DNA of 12,490 nt from assembly GCA_050180015.1 (NCBI GenBank), contig JBFXEO010000072.1:1-12490 (forward strand). Direction: 5' to 3'. The notes beneath the pieces are model-generated. The model had not been told where the DNA came from. It worked only from the letters and a program-made list of their open reading frames with translations, and did not search any database. Source of the stretch: JBFXEO01 sp050180015 (lineage in GTDB: Bacteria; Bacteroidota; Bacteroidia; Bacteroidales; Tenuifilaceae). This document shows positions 1 to 7,293 of this stretch, piece by piece; within the stretch, counting starts at the first letter, position 1, and every line of letters starts with the position of its first letter. The translations under genes were made by a program, and so were the position numbers.

Positions 1-214
1 CTTCCTGTATTTTAGGGATAACGGAATAGGAATTCCCCCCACCATTATCGACAAAATATTTGATCCGTTTTTTACCACTAAAAGCGAAGAAAAGGGTACC
101 GGGCTGGGATTGTCCATATCTTACGGGTTTATTAAGGATGCCCTTGGCGACATAAGGGTAGAAAGCGTAGAGGGCGAATATACAATTTTTGAAATATCGT
201 TACCAAAGGAATAA
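1..214 (+). CDS. sensor histidine kinase, 3' end (partial)
   Basis: Only the C-terminal ~70 residues are present; the reading frame begins at base 2 and stops with TAA at 212-214. The fragment carries the ATP-binding (HATPase_c) signatures in order: DNGIGIP (G1 box), IFDPFFTTK (F box) and GTGLGLS (G2 box), followed by the usual final beta strands ending in EISLPKE. These belong to the ATP lid and nucleotide pocket of two-component sensor kinases. The sensor, membrane and phospho-accepting histidine parts lie outside the window. The stop is 4 bases before the start of a sigma-54 response regulator, so the two are almost certainly a cognate pair in one operon. The segment after the G2 box reads KDALGDIRVES rather than the usual glycine-rich form, a minor variation. 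Confidence 0.93.
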   Translation, partial: FLYFRDNGIGIPPTIIDKIFDPFFTTKSEEKGTGLGLSISYGFIKDALGDIRVESVEGEYTIFEISLPKE

Positions 215-218
215 ATCA

Positions 219-1598
219 ATGAAGGCGTTAAAAATACTAGTGCTTGACGATGAGAAGATTTTTCGCGAGGAGATACGGGAATTTTTAGAGAACGACGGAT
301 TTACAGTGTTGCTATCTGCTAAACCATCGGAAACGTTTAAAGTTCTCGCGGAAACTGAGGTTGATATTTTAATTCTCGACCTGCGGCTACCCGAGATGGA
401 CGGGCTTGAGGTGCTTAAACTGGTAAAAGCGCAATACCCCGAAATAGAAGTTATAATGATAACGGGGCACGGCGATATGGATGCCGTAATTCAGGCAATG
501 CGCCACGGTGCCGTTGAGTTCTTCCCAAAACCGTTCCGTTTGCTCGACATGCGAGCCGCTATTCAGCGTACCAAGCGGTATATAACCCTAAACGCCGAAT
601 TCAAGGAGATAAATCAAACCTACGCGCTGATTTCCAAGGAGCTTATAGAAAGCGTGGGGAACGAAATACTTGGGCAAACCCCGGAAATTAACAACGTAAT
701 AGACCTGATGGGCAAGGTGGCCAAGGCCGATAACACATCGGTTTTGGTAACCGGCGAAAGCGGAACCGGGAAGGAGCTGGTTGCCAGGGGGATTCATTTT
801 CTAAGTAATAGAAAAAAATCGTACTTCTATGCAGTAAACTGTTCGGCCATTCCCGAGTCGCTATTCGAAAGCGAATTTTTTGGCCACAAAAAGGGATCAT
901 TTACCGGGGCAACTGAAGATAAGGCGGGTTGGTTTGAGATAGCCCATGGGGGCACGCTTTTTCTCGATGAGGTTGTAGAAATGCAACCGGCCATGCAAAG
1001 TAAATTGCTGCGTGTGCTCGAGGAACGGAAAATACGGAGAATAGGGTCGAGCGTAGATATTCCGGTAGATGTTCGGATTATTGCCGCTACCAACCAGGAT
1101 GTTAGTAAGCTAATAGCGAGTGGTAGGTTTAGGACAGATTTATACTACCGGTTAAACTCGTTCGAAATACATATACCCCCGCTCCGGGAGCGTAAGGAGG
1201 ATATTCCAATTTTGCTCAACTATTACGTAACCCTGCAATCGCAAAAGTTGGGAAAAAAAATTTCCAGTATAGATTCCGCCATATTGCGGGCTATGATGTT
1301 GTACAACTTTCCCGGGAATGTCAGGGAACTCAGAAATATGATTGAACGTGCCATTATTCTTAGCGATGGCAGTAAGCTATCTCTTAAAAATTTTACCGGA
1401 TTAACGTTATCTACGGAGCAAGCTACGCCCACAAGCGTTATTGGGGACGATGTTTTTGATTTAGACTTGATAGAGAAGATTGTGATTATGAAAGCACTGG
1501 AAAAAACCGGCTACAAAAAAACCGAAACAGCCCAGCTTTTAAATATTACCAGGCAATCGTTGGATAGAAGGCTGGAGAAGTATGAGATTAATATTTAG
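219..1598 (+). CDS. NtrC-family sigma-54-dependent response regulator
   Basis: A 459-residue cytoplasmic activator that would be phosphorylated by the upstream kinase and would drive sigma-54 promoters. The receiver domain spans residues 4-120, with acidic pair D10/D11, phosphoacceptor D54 (in LILDLRLP), T82 and K104. The AAA+ domain spans about 150-385, with Walker A GESGTGKE (179-186), the sigma-54 contact loop GSFTGA (226-231; the common form is GAFTGA), Walker B GGTLFLDE (244-251) and the R-finger region RFRTDLYYRL. A Fis-type helix-turn-helix lies at about 428-457. The frame is open from ATG 189, but that start would overlap the kinase gene. ATG 219 fits the family N-terminus, lies 4 bases after the kinase stop and has AAAGGA at 205-210 upstream, so I chose it. 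Target genes cannot be told from this window. Confidence 0.95.
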   Translation: MKALKILVLDDEKIFREEIREFLENDGFTVLLSAKPSETFKVLAETEVDILILDLRLPEMDGLEVLKLVKAQYPEIEVIMITGHGDMDAVIQAMRHGAVEFFPKPFRLLDMRAAIQRTKRYITLNAEFKEINQTYALISKELIESVGNEILGQTPEINNVIDLMGKVAKADNTSVLVTGESGTGKELVARGIHFLSNRKKSYFYAVNCSAIPESLFESEFFGHKKGSFTGATEDKAGWFEIAHGGTLFLDEVVEMQPAMQSKLLRVLEERKIRRIGSSVDIPVDVRIIAATNQDVSKLIASGRFRTDLYYRLNSFEIHIPPLRERKEDIPILLNYYVTLQSQKLGKKISSIDSAILRAMMLYNFPGNVRELRNMIERAIILSDGSKLSLKNFTGLTLSTEQATPTSVIGDDVFDLDLIEKIVIMKALEKTGYKKTETAQLLNITRQSLDRRLEKYEINI

Positions 1599-1630
1599 CG
1601 CTAATCTTAATGGGTTTCAGTTGATATTTT

Positions 1631-2146
1631 TTACTGTGGAACATCCATCAACTTGCTGTAGATAGAGTAACTTTCATCATCAAAGCAAACAAAGACAACC
1701 CTTTGAGGGTATTCATTCTCTTCCATAAATAGCTTAACCGTTTTTACTGCAGTTTCAGCAGCTAATTTTTTGGGGAAACCGTAAACTCCTGTGCTGATAT
1801 TGGGGAACGCAACACTCTTTAACGTATTTTCTTGGGCTAACTTAAGGCTACTGGCGTAGGCATTTTTCAATAGTGATGGCTCATCGTTTTTTCCTCCCCG
1901 CCAAATTGGGCCAACCGTATGAATAACGTATTTTGCTTTTAGGTTGTATCCTTTGGTTATACGTGCTTCGCCGGTTGGGCAGCGTCCAATTAATTTGCAT
2001 TCATCAAGTAGTTTCGGGCCTGCAGCCCTGTGAATTGCACCATCAACCCCGCCTCCTCCAAGTAACGACTCATTGGCTGCATTCACAATTGCATCAACAT
2101 GGAGGGTTGTAATGTCGGCCTTGATTAGCTCTATTTTTTTGTGCAT
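1631..2146 (-). CDS. macrodomain protein, MacroD/YmdB-like ADP-ribose hydrolase
   Basis: A 171-residue single macrodomain with no signal peptide, so probably cytoplasmic. Family landmarks are intact: ADI at residues 10-12 (adenine contact), NAAN at 22-25, the glycine-rich loop GGGGVDGAIH at 30-39 with the Asp (D35) typical of hydrolytically active MacroD-type proteins, HTVGP at 76-80 and the phosphate loop NISTGVYGFP at 116-125. Known relatives remove ADP-ribose from acidic residues or deacetylate O-acetyl-ADP-ribose; activity here is inferred from these motifs. Its ATG lies 3 bases after the TAA of the upstream 800-residue caspase-like gene, so it is very likely co-transcribed and perhaps translationally coupled. 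It converges on the response regulator, with only 32 bases between the two stops and no clear terminator hairpin there. Confidence 0.93.
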   Translation of the reverse strand: MHKKIELIKADITTLHVDAIVNAANESLLGGGGVDGAIHRAAGPKLLDECKLIGRCPTGEARITKGYNLKAKYVIHTVGPIWRGGKNDEPSLLKNAYASSLKLAQENTLKSVAFPNISTGVYGFPKKLAAETAVKTVKLFMEENEYPQRVVFVCFDDESYSIYSKLMDVPQ

Positions 2147-2149
2147 ATT

Positions 2150-4552
2150 TTACCACTTAACAACTACAATCGGAAAATCCATCCCCCGCGACCATGTATT
2201 GGGGAACTGCATGGTACCCCTATATTTCTGGGTTAATTCTGGGATGCGGTCATTGAGGTATGCCTCCAACTCTTTGATGGTGATTTTTCCGTCCTTGTTA
2301 CCGCCATCAGCTGCGCCTTTTAATCCTTCAAGCAACGCATATGAGAATACACCATGTTTGAGTTCACCAAATTCACTCGCAAACTGTTCACTCCCTGTTG
2401 AAGAGATAAGAAAAACACCAGTTGATTGAGCCAACTGAATGATAGCCTTTTCCTCTGATGCACCACGCATAGCAAACGTTTCGGTGGCTCCACCGCTCTG
2501 ACAGGCATCGAGAAGTATTACCTGTTTTTGGGCCTTAATTTTTTTGCAAAACTCACGTAGTTCGGCAGCAGACAACCCTTTTCGCGAAAGCAAATCATCA
2601 TTTCCATACATTTGGTACACATCGTTTAATACCATAAAATAGTCCTTTGGTACATCTGCAGAACCTTCGCTCATTACCCCGTGGCCGGCGTAGTATAGAA
2701 CAAATACATCCGATTCGTTGGCTTGCTGTGATATTTGGGTTAATTCCTCCACTATATTGGTTTTGGTGGCTTGTTGGTCGGTAATTAGTTTTGCATCAAC
2801 AAATTTGAAGATGCCCATGCTATTGACTTTTATGTAATCGACAATGGAAGAAGCATCGGCAACGGCATAGTTGAGGTTGTACTTTGAGTTTTTGTACTGG
2901 TCGATTCCAATACTTAGTATGTACAGGTTGGTAGTTGCTTCAGCACCTTTATAGTTAGCAATAACCCTATCGGGACTCGATTGGTAGCCACTGTTGCTTA
3001 CTGCAACGGCTTCGATAATGTTTTCGCCCGGAAGTAGAGATATATCTTGACTGTTGTTTCCGACCGTTTTAAACCCGCGAATATCACTATTCAGCAATTT
3101 CCCATTTACATAAAATCGAACTTCCTTGACCCCGTCGCCATTATCCTTAACATCGTAGCGAATAGTAACTGAACTGTTTTTCTGATTACTGATACTATCG
3201 GGTGATATAATTTTTAAGTTCGGTGTAAACTTTACCACATTGCTTAGGTCTGCAATAGAAATTGCGGAAGAAAAAGTAGAAGTCAAAACCTGATTAAATA
3301 GTTTTGGCGTGTAAAATTGGTTTAACTGCGATACTAATGGAATATCTGGTTGATCGTTGGTGTTATATTTCAAATTTGCAATAGCTTCATTATCTCCTGT
3401 AAATTGCCCATCAGTGGATACAAATGCAACATTATTTTCTTTATTATAAAAATAGCCAAGCAATTTTTTATTTTTCCCATCGAGAACATAGCTGAAATTC
3501 TCGTAACCAACAGGTAATATATAAATATCACCAGATAATTCTGAAATTTGTCGACTAATTAAAAAGTTTTTAAAGTTAATATCACCATAAAGTAATTTGT
3601 AGCTTGGTATTGTTATCGAACTGTCTTCTTTAAGAAATAGCAAGGTTAAAAAAGCAGAACTTTTACTTCTAGATATTGATTCGGAAACACTTTCGAAACC
3701 AAGAAAAGAATCCGTGCCTACCATATAAGTTGAGTTTTTATCTCTTATTTCGAACGACATTGATCCTGTAATATTCCCAATTTTCTTTGAGGCGAGATTT
3801 ATTTTGTACACGTTGTTTTTAAGAAAAACACTTTCCGACGAAGAGGTTAACTCGGAAATATATAGTTCGTTCTTGGCAGAAAATGATACCCCGGCTAAAA
3901 TACCTTCAATCTGCTTTGAGTATTTGAGGTTTCCGTTAATGTCAACTACAAATAAGGTTGATCCAAAACCTATAGCCTTAGAGGTTTCAAATGCAATCAA
4001 CGATTCATCCTTGCTAATTACAAGGTTATCTATACATTTACCGCTTCCTCCTGTAAATGACGTTGTTTTTATTTGTTCAAGAGTATTGCAGTTTAGTATA
4101 AATATTTTCTTCTCTTTAGTTACACTTACTAAGTAATTATCAGATTTGGCAAACTCCCCTTGTAGCCAACCTTTACTTATTTTTCCGCTAACAATAGGGT
4201 TTACTTTTCTTATAAGTTTTTTATCCAATACACTATAGATTTCAGCAGAGGTTTCTTCCTTATTATTCCCAACAATTAGCACCTTATCGTTACTAGATAA
4301 AAATGATACCAAGTAAACAAACTCCAAATCAACAGGAATAACCTTTACTATCTTGAAATTTTGTATATCAACAATTTTTATGGCTGAAAGGGTTGCAATT
4401 GCCATATACTTTTGATCATGGCTAATACATAAATCATACTGTAAATCCTTTTTGTCTGTACTATTTATTCTATCGATATAGTCAACAATACGCTGTGTAT
4501 AACCGTTAAAACTAAAAACAAAAAGGAATAAGATTGTGAGAAGCCTTTTCAT
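2150..4552 (-). CDS. exported propeller/Ig-like/caspase (C14) protein
   Basis: An 800-residue protein starting with a signal peptide (MKRLL, hydrophobic core, cleavage likely near residue 20), so exported. Residues about 25-430 look like a degenerate WD40-type beta-propeller, for example YDLCISHDQKYMAIA followed by IKIVDIQNFKIVKVI; individual blades are weak. Residues about 445-535 resemble a bacterial Ig-like module (VRFYVNGKLL, then LLPGENIIEAVAVSNSG). The caspase (peptidase C14) domain runs from about 543 to 795, with catalytic His624 in LYYAGHG and Cys684 in LLDACQSGG, followed by the LISSTGSE strand. Both catalytic residues are present, so it may be an active caspase-like peptidase; substrates are unknown. 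This caspase domain is clearly different in sequence from the two downstream-numbered copies at 7294-11010. The macrodomain gene follows after 3 bases. Confidence 0.93.
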   Translation of the reverse strand: MKRLLTILFLFVFSFNGYTQRIVDYIDRINSTDKKDLQYDLCISHDQKYMAIATLSAIKIVDIQNFKIVKVIPVDLEFVYLVSFLSSNDKVLIVGNNKEETSAEIYSVLDKKLIRKVNPIVSGKISKGWLQGEFAKSDNYLVSVTKEKKIFILNCNTLEQIKTTSFTGGSGKCIDNLVISKDESLIAFETSKAIGFGSTLFVVDINGNLKYSKQIEGILAGVSFSAKNELYISELTSSSESVFLKNNVYKINLASKKIGNITGSMSFEIRDKNSTYMVGTDSFLGFESVSESISRSKSSAFLTLLFLKEDSSITIPSYKLLYGDINFKNFLISRQISELSGDIYILPVGYENFSYVLDGKNKKLLGYFYNKENNVAFVSTDGQFTGDNEAIANLKYNTNDQPDIPLVSQLNQFYTPKLFNQVLTSTFSSAISIADLSNVVKFTPNLKIISPDSISNQKNSSVTIRYDVKDNGDGVKEVRFYVNGKLLNSDIRGFKTVGNNSQDISLLPGENIIEAVAVSNSGYQSSPDRVIANYKGAEATTNLYILSIGIDQYKNSKYNLNYAVADASSIVDYIKVNSMGIFKFVDAKLITDQQATKTNIVEELTQISQQANESDVFVLYYAGHGVMSEGSADVPKDYFMVLNDVYQMYGNDDLLSRKGLSAAELREFCKKIKAQKQVILLDACQSGGATETFAMRGASEEKAIIQLAQSTGVFLISSTGSEQFASEFGELKHGVFSYALLEGLKGAADGGNKDGKITIKELEAYLNDRIPELTQKYRGTMQFPNTWSRGMDFPIVVVKW

Positions 4553-4641
4553 GGTACAATATTTCTTTAAAATTATGAAAAAGAAATGTAATACAGCAAA
4601 AAGACATTATTTTTCAACGAATTATACATCGTTAGAATTCT

Positions 4642-4649
4642 CAAAAATA
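4642..4649 (-). promoter_or_regulatory. possible -7 element for the 800-residue caspase gene
   Basis: Read on the - strand, this is TATTTTTG, matching the Bacteroidota -7 consensus TAnnTTTG. It lies about 90 bases upstream of the start at 4552. No TTG -33 element is seen at the expected distance, which falls inside the pheT terminator stem. The match could be chance in AT-rich DNA. Confidence 0.25.
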
Positions 4650-4654
4650 GTAAG

Positions 4655-4686
4655 AACAAAAAAAGGCCATCGATTCGATGGCCTTT
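4655..4686 (-). terminator. rho-independent terminator of pheT
   Basis: There are perfect 12-base inverted arms at 4662-4673 and 4675-4686 around a single central base; the innermost pairs must open to form the loop. On the - strand the stem ends in a run of seven T (complement of A 4658-4664). It sits 16 bases past the pheT stop and separates pheT from the caspase-macrodomain operon. Confidence 0.9.
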
Positions 4687-4701
4687 AGTGTAATTCAATT
4701 A

Positions 4702-7158
4702 CTATCGGAGTTGCGCTCCCAGTTCTTTTGTATAAGCCTCAATCAACCGCTTCATTGTACGGTCAATCTGCTCATCGGTTAAGGTGCGGGCGTCGTCCTG
4801 TAGGGTGAAGCTGACGGCGTACGACTTTTTGCCTTCGGCAAGGTTTTTCCCTTGGTAAACATCGAACAGGTTAACATTCTTAAGAAGTTTACGCTCGGTT
4901 GTATATGCAAGTTTGCGAACCTGTTCGTAGGTTACAGCAGTATCGAGCAGCAACGCCAAATCCCTACGTACCTCTGGGTACTTTGGTAATTCTGTGTACG
5001 AAATCTTATTCGTTGTCGTTTGCTTTAGCAGCATCTCCCATTCTAGCTCTGCGAATAAAACTTCGGCTTTGATGTCAAACTCCTTAGCAATATTTCCGTT
5101 AACCAACCCGAAGGTTACAACAGGCTTGTCATTCAGTCTATACATCATTCCATAATCGAACATATCCTCAGGGGCCTCGGTATGCTCCAGTGTATCGGAA
5201 TCGAAGCCAAACCTGTTGAGCAACGAGTGGACAAAGCTTTTAAGGGTGAAGAAATTTACCTTTTCAGATTTCTGTGACCAGTGCTCCGCGTCCCTATCGC
5301 CAGTCAACCAAATCGATAATCGGGAATTCTCGGCATACCTGCCCAGCGGGTTCTCTGGATTTTTAATGCCATTGTACCTATAGCAATTCCCGAACTCATA
5401 CAATTTAAGGTTTGGATTGCGAAAATTGGTATTACGCTGAATGCTCTCCAAGCCGCCAAACAGTAAAGTTTGACGTAATACGTTTAAATCGTTGCTCAAT
5501 GGGTTTAGAATTTGAACCGAGTTTTGCTCAGGGAAAGTATCCAGATTTTTGTAGTAAGCACCCTTTGTCAGCGAGTTGCACATTATTTCGTTGAATCTGT
5601 TATTCGAGAGAAAATCTGCTGCAATATTCTGCATCTGGAACGAATCGGGTTTCCGAGAATAGTTCAGCGTACTACTGACCTTATCGGGCATTGCCACGTT
5701 GTTATACCCAAAAATTCGTAAAACATCCTCAACCACATCGGCTTCACGCAGTACATCAACCCGGTAGGTTGGAACGCCCAGAATCCAATTTGGCCCATTT
5801 TTATCGAGAACTTTAATTTCCAACCCCATCAGAATTTTTTCGATCTGATTGGTAGGAATCTCCATACCTATTAGTGCGCAGGCTTTTTCAACATTAAAGT
5901 CCACTTTATAGAATTCGACCGGAGAATTGTAAACATCAGCTATTCCCGATGAGATTTCGCCTCCGGCAATCTCCTTTATGAGCAATGCGGCACGCTTTAA
6001 CGCCCAAATTGTAATGTTCGGATCAGTTCCGCGCTCAAACCTGAACGATGCATCGGTATTTAAGCCATGTCTGCGTGCAGTTTTTCTAACATAAACAGGA
6101 TTAAAGCAGGCGCTTTCAATAAAAACCTTGGTGGTTTTGTCGGTTACACCGGAATGAAGTCCACCAAAAACACCAGCAATACACATTGGTTCCGACTCAT
6201 TGCAAATCATCAAATCATCAGCAGAGAGTTTTCGCTCAACACCATCGAGCGTTACAAAGGGTGTTCCCTCGGGCATTGTTCTTACAACCACCTTATTCCC
6301 CTTTATGGCATCGGCATCGAATGCGTGAAGTGGTTGACCAATTTCGTGTAGCACAAAGTTGGTTATATCCACCACGTTGTTTATCGGATTTAACCCAATA
6401 GACCGTAAGCGTTTCTGCAACCATACCGGCGATGGGGCAACTTTTATGCCCGAAACCGTAATTCCCGAATATCGGGTACAGGCCTGCGTGGTTAAAACCT
6501 CAACAGGAATTGGTAATTCCTTGGAATCTACAGCAAAAGAACCGACCGATGGTAGCAGGGCTCTAGTACCGTTAACGTTATGAAAATGGATGTAAGCCGC
6601 TAAATCGCGGGCAACGCCAAAATGTGAGGCTGCATCTATTCTGTTGGGGGTTAGGCCAATCTCAAGCAAATAATCATCGGTAATATTAAAGTACGATTTA
6701 GCAGGTAATCCTACAGCAACATCGCTAGGCAATACCATAATTCCATCGTGCGATGTTCCCAATCCAAGTTCATCCTCGGCACAAATCATACCCTCTGACA
6801 CTTCACCTCTAATCTTTGCCCTTTTAATGGTAATTTCCTGATCGTGAAAATATAATTTGGTGCCAACGGTTGCCACCAACACTTTTTGTCCTTTGGCCAC
6901 ATTAGGTGCACCGCATACTACATGAAGAGGTTCTGACAAACCAATATCAACAGTTGTAACACTTAACTTGTCGGCATCCGGATGTTTCTCGCAGGTTAAA
7001 ACCTGTCCGGTTACAACCCCTTCCAGGCCACCCTTTATAGCCTCCTTCAACTCTAAACTTTCTACTTCGAGACCTATAGATGTAAGTATTTGCGAAATTT
7101 GCTCCGGGGTTAAATCAACATTGATATACCGTTTCAGCCAGCTGTAAGATATTTTCAT
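4702..7158 (-). CDS. pheT: phenylalanyl-tRNA synthetase beta subunit
   Basis: An 818-residue protein, the normal length for bacterial PheT, which pairs with PheS to charge tRNA-Phe in the cytoplasm. Domains in order: N-terminal EMAP/tRNA-binding fold (about 40-150, with HPDADKL and VCGAPNV), B3/B4 editing domain (about 225-395, with NNVVDITNFV, HAFDAD and FRFERGTDP), B5 domain (about 410-485, ending ADVVEDVLRIFGYNNV), the catalytic-like core (about 490-715) and the C-terminal FDX-ACB anticodon-binding domain (721-818, beginning YTELPKYPEVRRDLAL). The N-terminus MKISYSWLKRYI is typical and fixes the start. pheS is not adjacent, which is common in Bacteroidota. The gene has its own promoter and terminator. 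It lies between accessory caspase genes but its composition looks ordinary. Confidence 0.98.
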   Translation of the reverse strand: MKISYSWLKRYINVDLTPEQISQILTSIGLEVESLELKEAIKGGLEGVVTGQVLTCEKHPDADKLSVTTVDIGLSEPLHVVCGAPNVAKGQKVLVATVGTKLYFHDQEITIKRAKIRGEVSEGMICAEDELGLGTSHDGIMVLPSDVAVGLPAKSYFNITDDYLLEIGLTPNRIDAASHFGVARDLAAYIHFHNVNGTRALLPSVGSFAVDSKELPIPVEVLTTQACTRYSGITVSGIKVAPSPVWLQKRLRSIGLNPINNVVDITNFVLHEIGQPLHAFDADAIKGNKVVVRTMPEGTPFVTLDGVERKLSADDLMICNESEPMCIAGVFGGLHSGVTDKTTKVFIESACFNPVYVRKTARRHGLNTDASFRFERGTDPNITIWALKRAALLIKEIAGGEISSGIADVYNSPVEFYKVDFNVEKACALIGMEIPTNQIEKILMGLEIKVLDKNGPNWILGVPTYRVDVLREADVVEDVLRIFGYNNVAMPDKVSSTLNYSRKPDSFQMQNIAADFLSNNRFNEIMCNSLTKGAYYKNLDTFPEQNSVQILNPLSNDLNVLRQTLLFGGLESIQRNTNFRNPNLKLYEFGNCYRYNGIKNPENPLGRYAENSRLSIWLTGDRDAEHWSQKSEKVNFFTLKSFVHSLLNRFGFDSDTLEHTEAPEDMFDYGMMYRLNDKPVVTFGLVNGNIAKEFDIKAEVLFAELEWEMLLKQTTTNKISYTELPKYPEVRRDLALLLDTAVTYEQVRKLAYTTERKLLKNVNLFDVYQGKNLAEGKKSYAVSFTLQDDARTLTDEQIDRTMKRLIEAYTKELGAQLR

Positions 7159-7207
7159 CGGTTAACCGTTAAATTGTAAATAGTTTTCGAAATTTTTGAA
7201 TAACCAG

Positions 7208-7238
7208 CAAAAGTAAAGATTATTTATATACCCCCCAA
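7208..7238 (-). promoter_or_regulatory. Bacteroidota-type promoter for pheT
   Basis: On the - strand, TTG (7236-7238) and TACTTTTG (7208-7215) match the Bacteroidota -33 TTG and -7 TAnnTTTG elements with a 20-base spacer. Transcription would begin near 7200, leaving a leader of roughly 40 bases before the pheT ATG at 7158. It lies between the stop of the WD40-caspase gene and pheT, supporting independent transcription of pheT. Confidence 0.6.
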
Positions 7239-7293
7239 GTGTGAGTTTGAAATGACCGTGTATAATCTTTGACTAGAGCCCGGAGATATTCAA

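Noticed and set aside
189..218. Upstream ATG of the response regulator
   Set aside because: It would overlap the histidine kinase gene and add ten residues absent from NtrC-type proteins; ATG 219 fits better.
7215..7270. 9-base inverted repeat after the WD40-caspase gene as a terminator
   Set aside because: The arms are AT-rich, separated by 38 bases, and overlap the pheT promoter; no good stem-T structure is formed.
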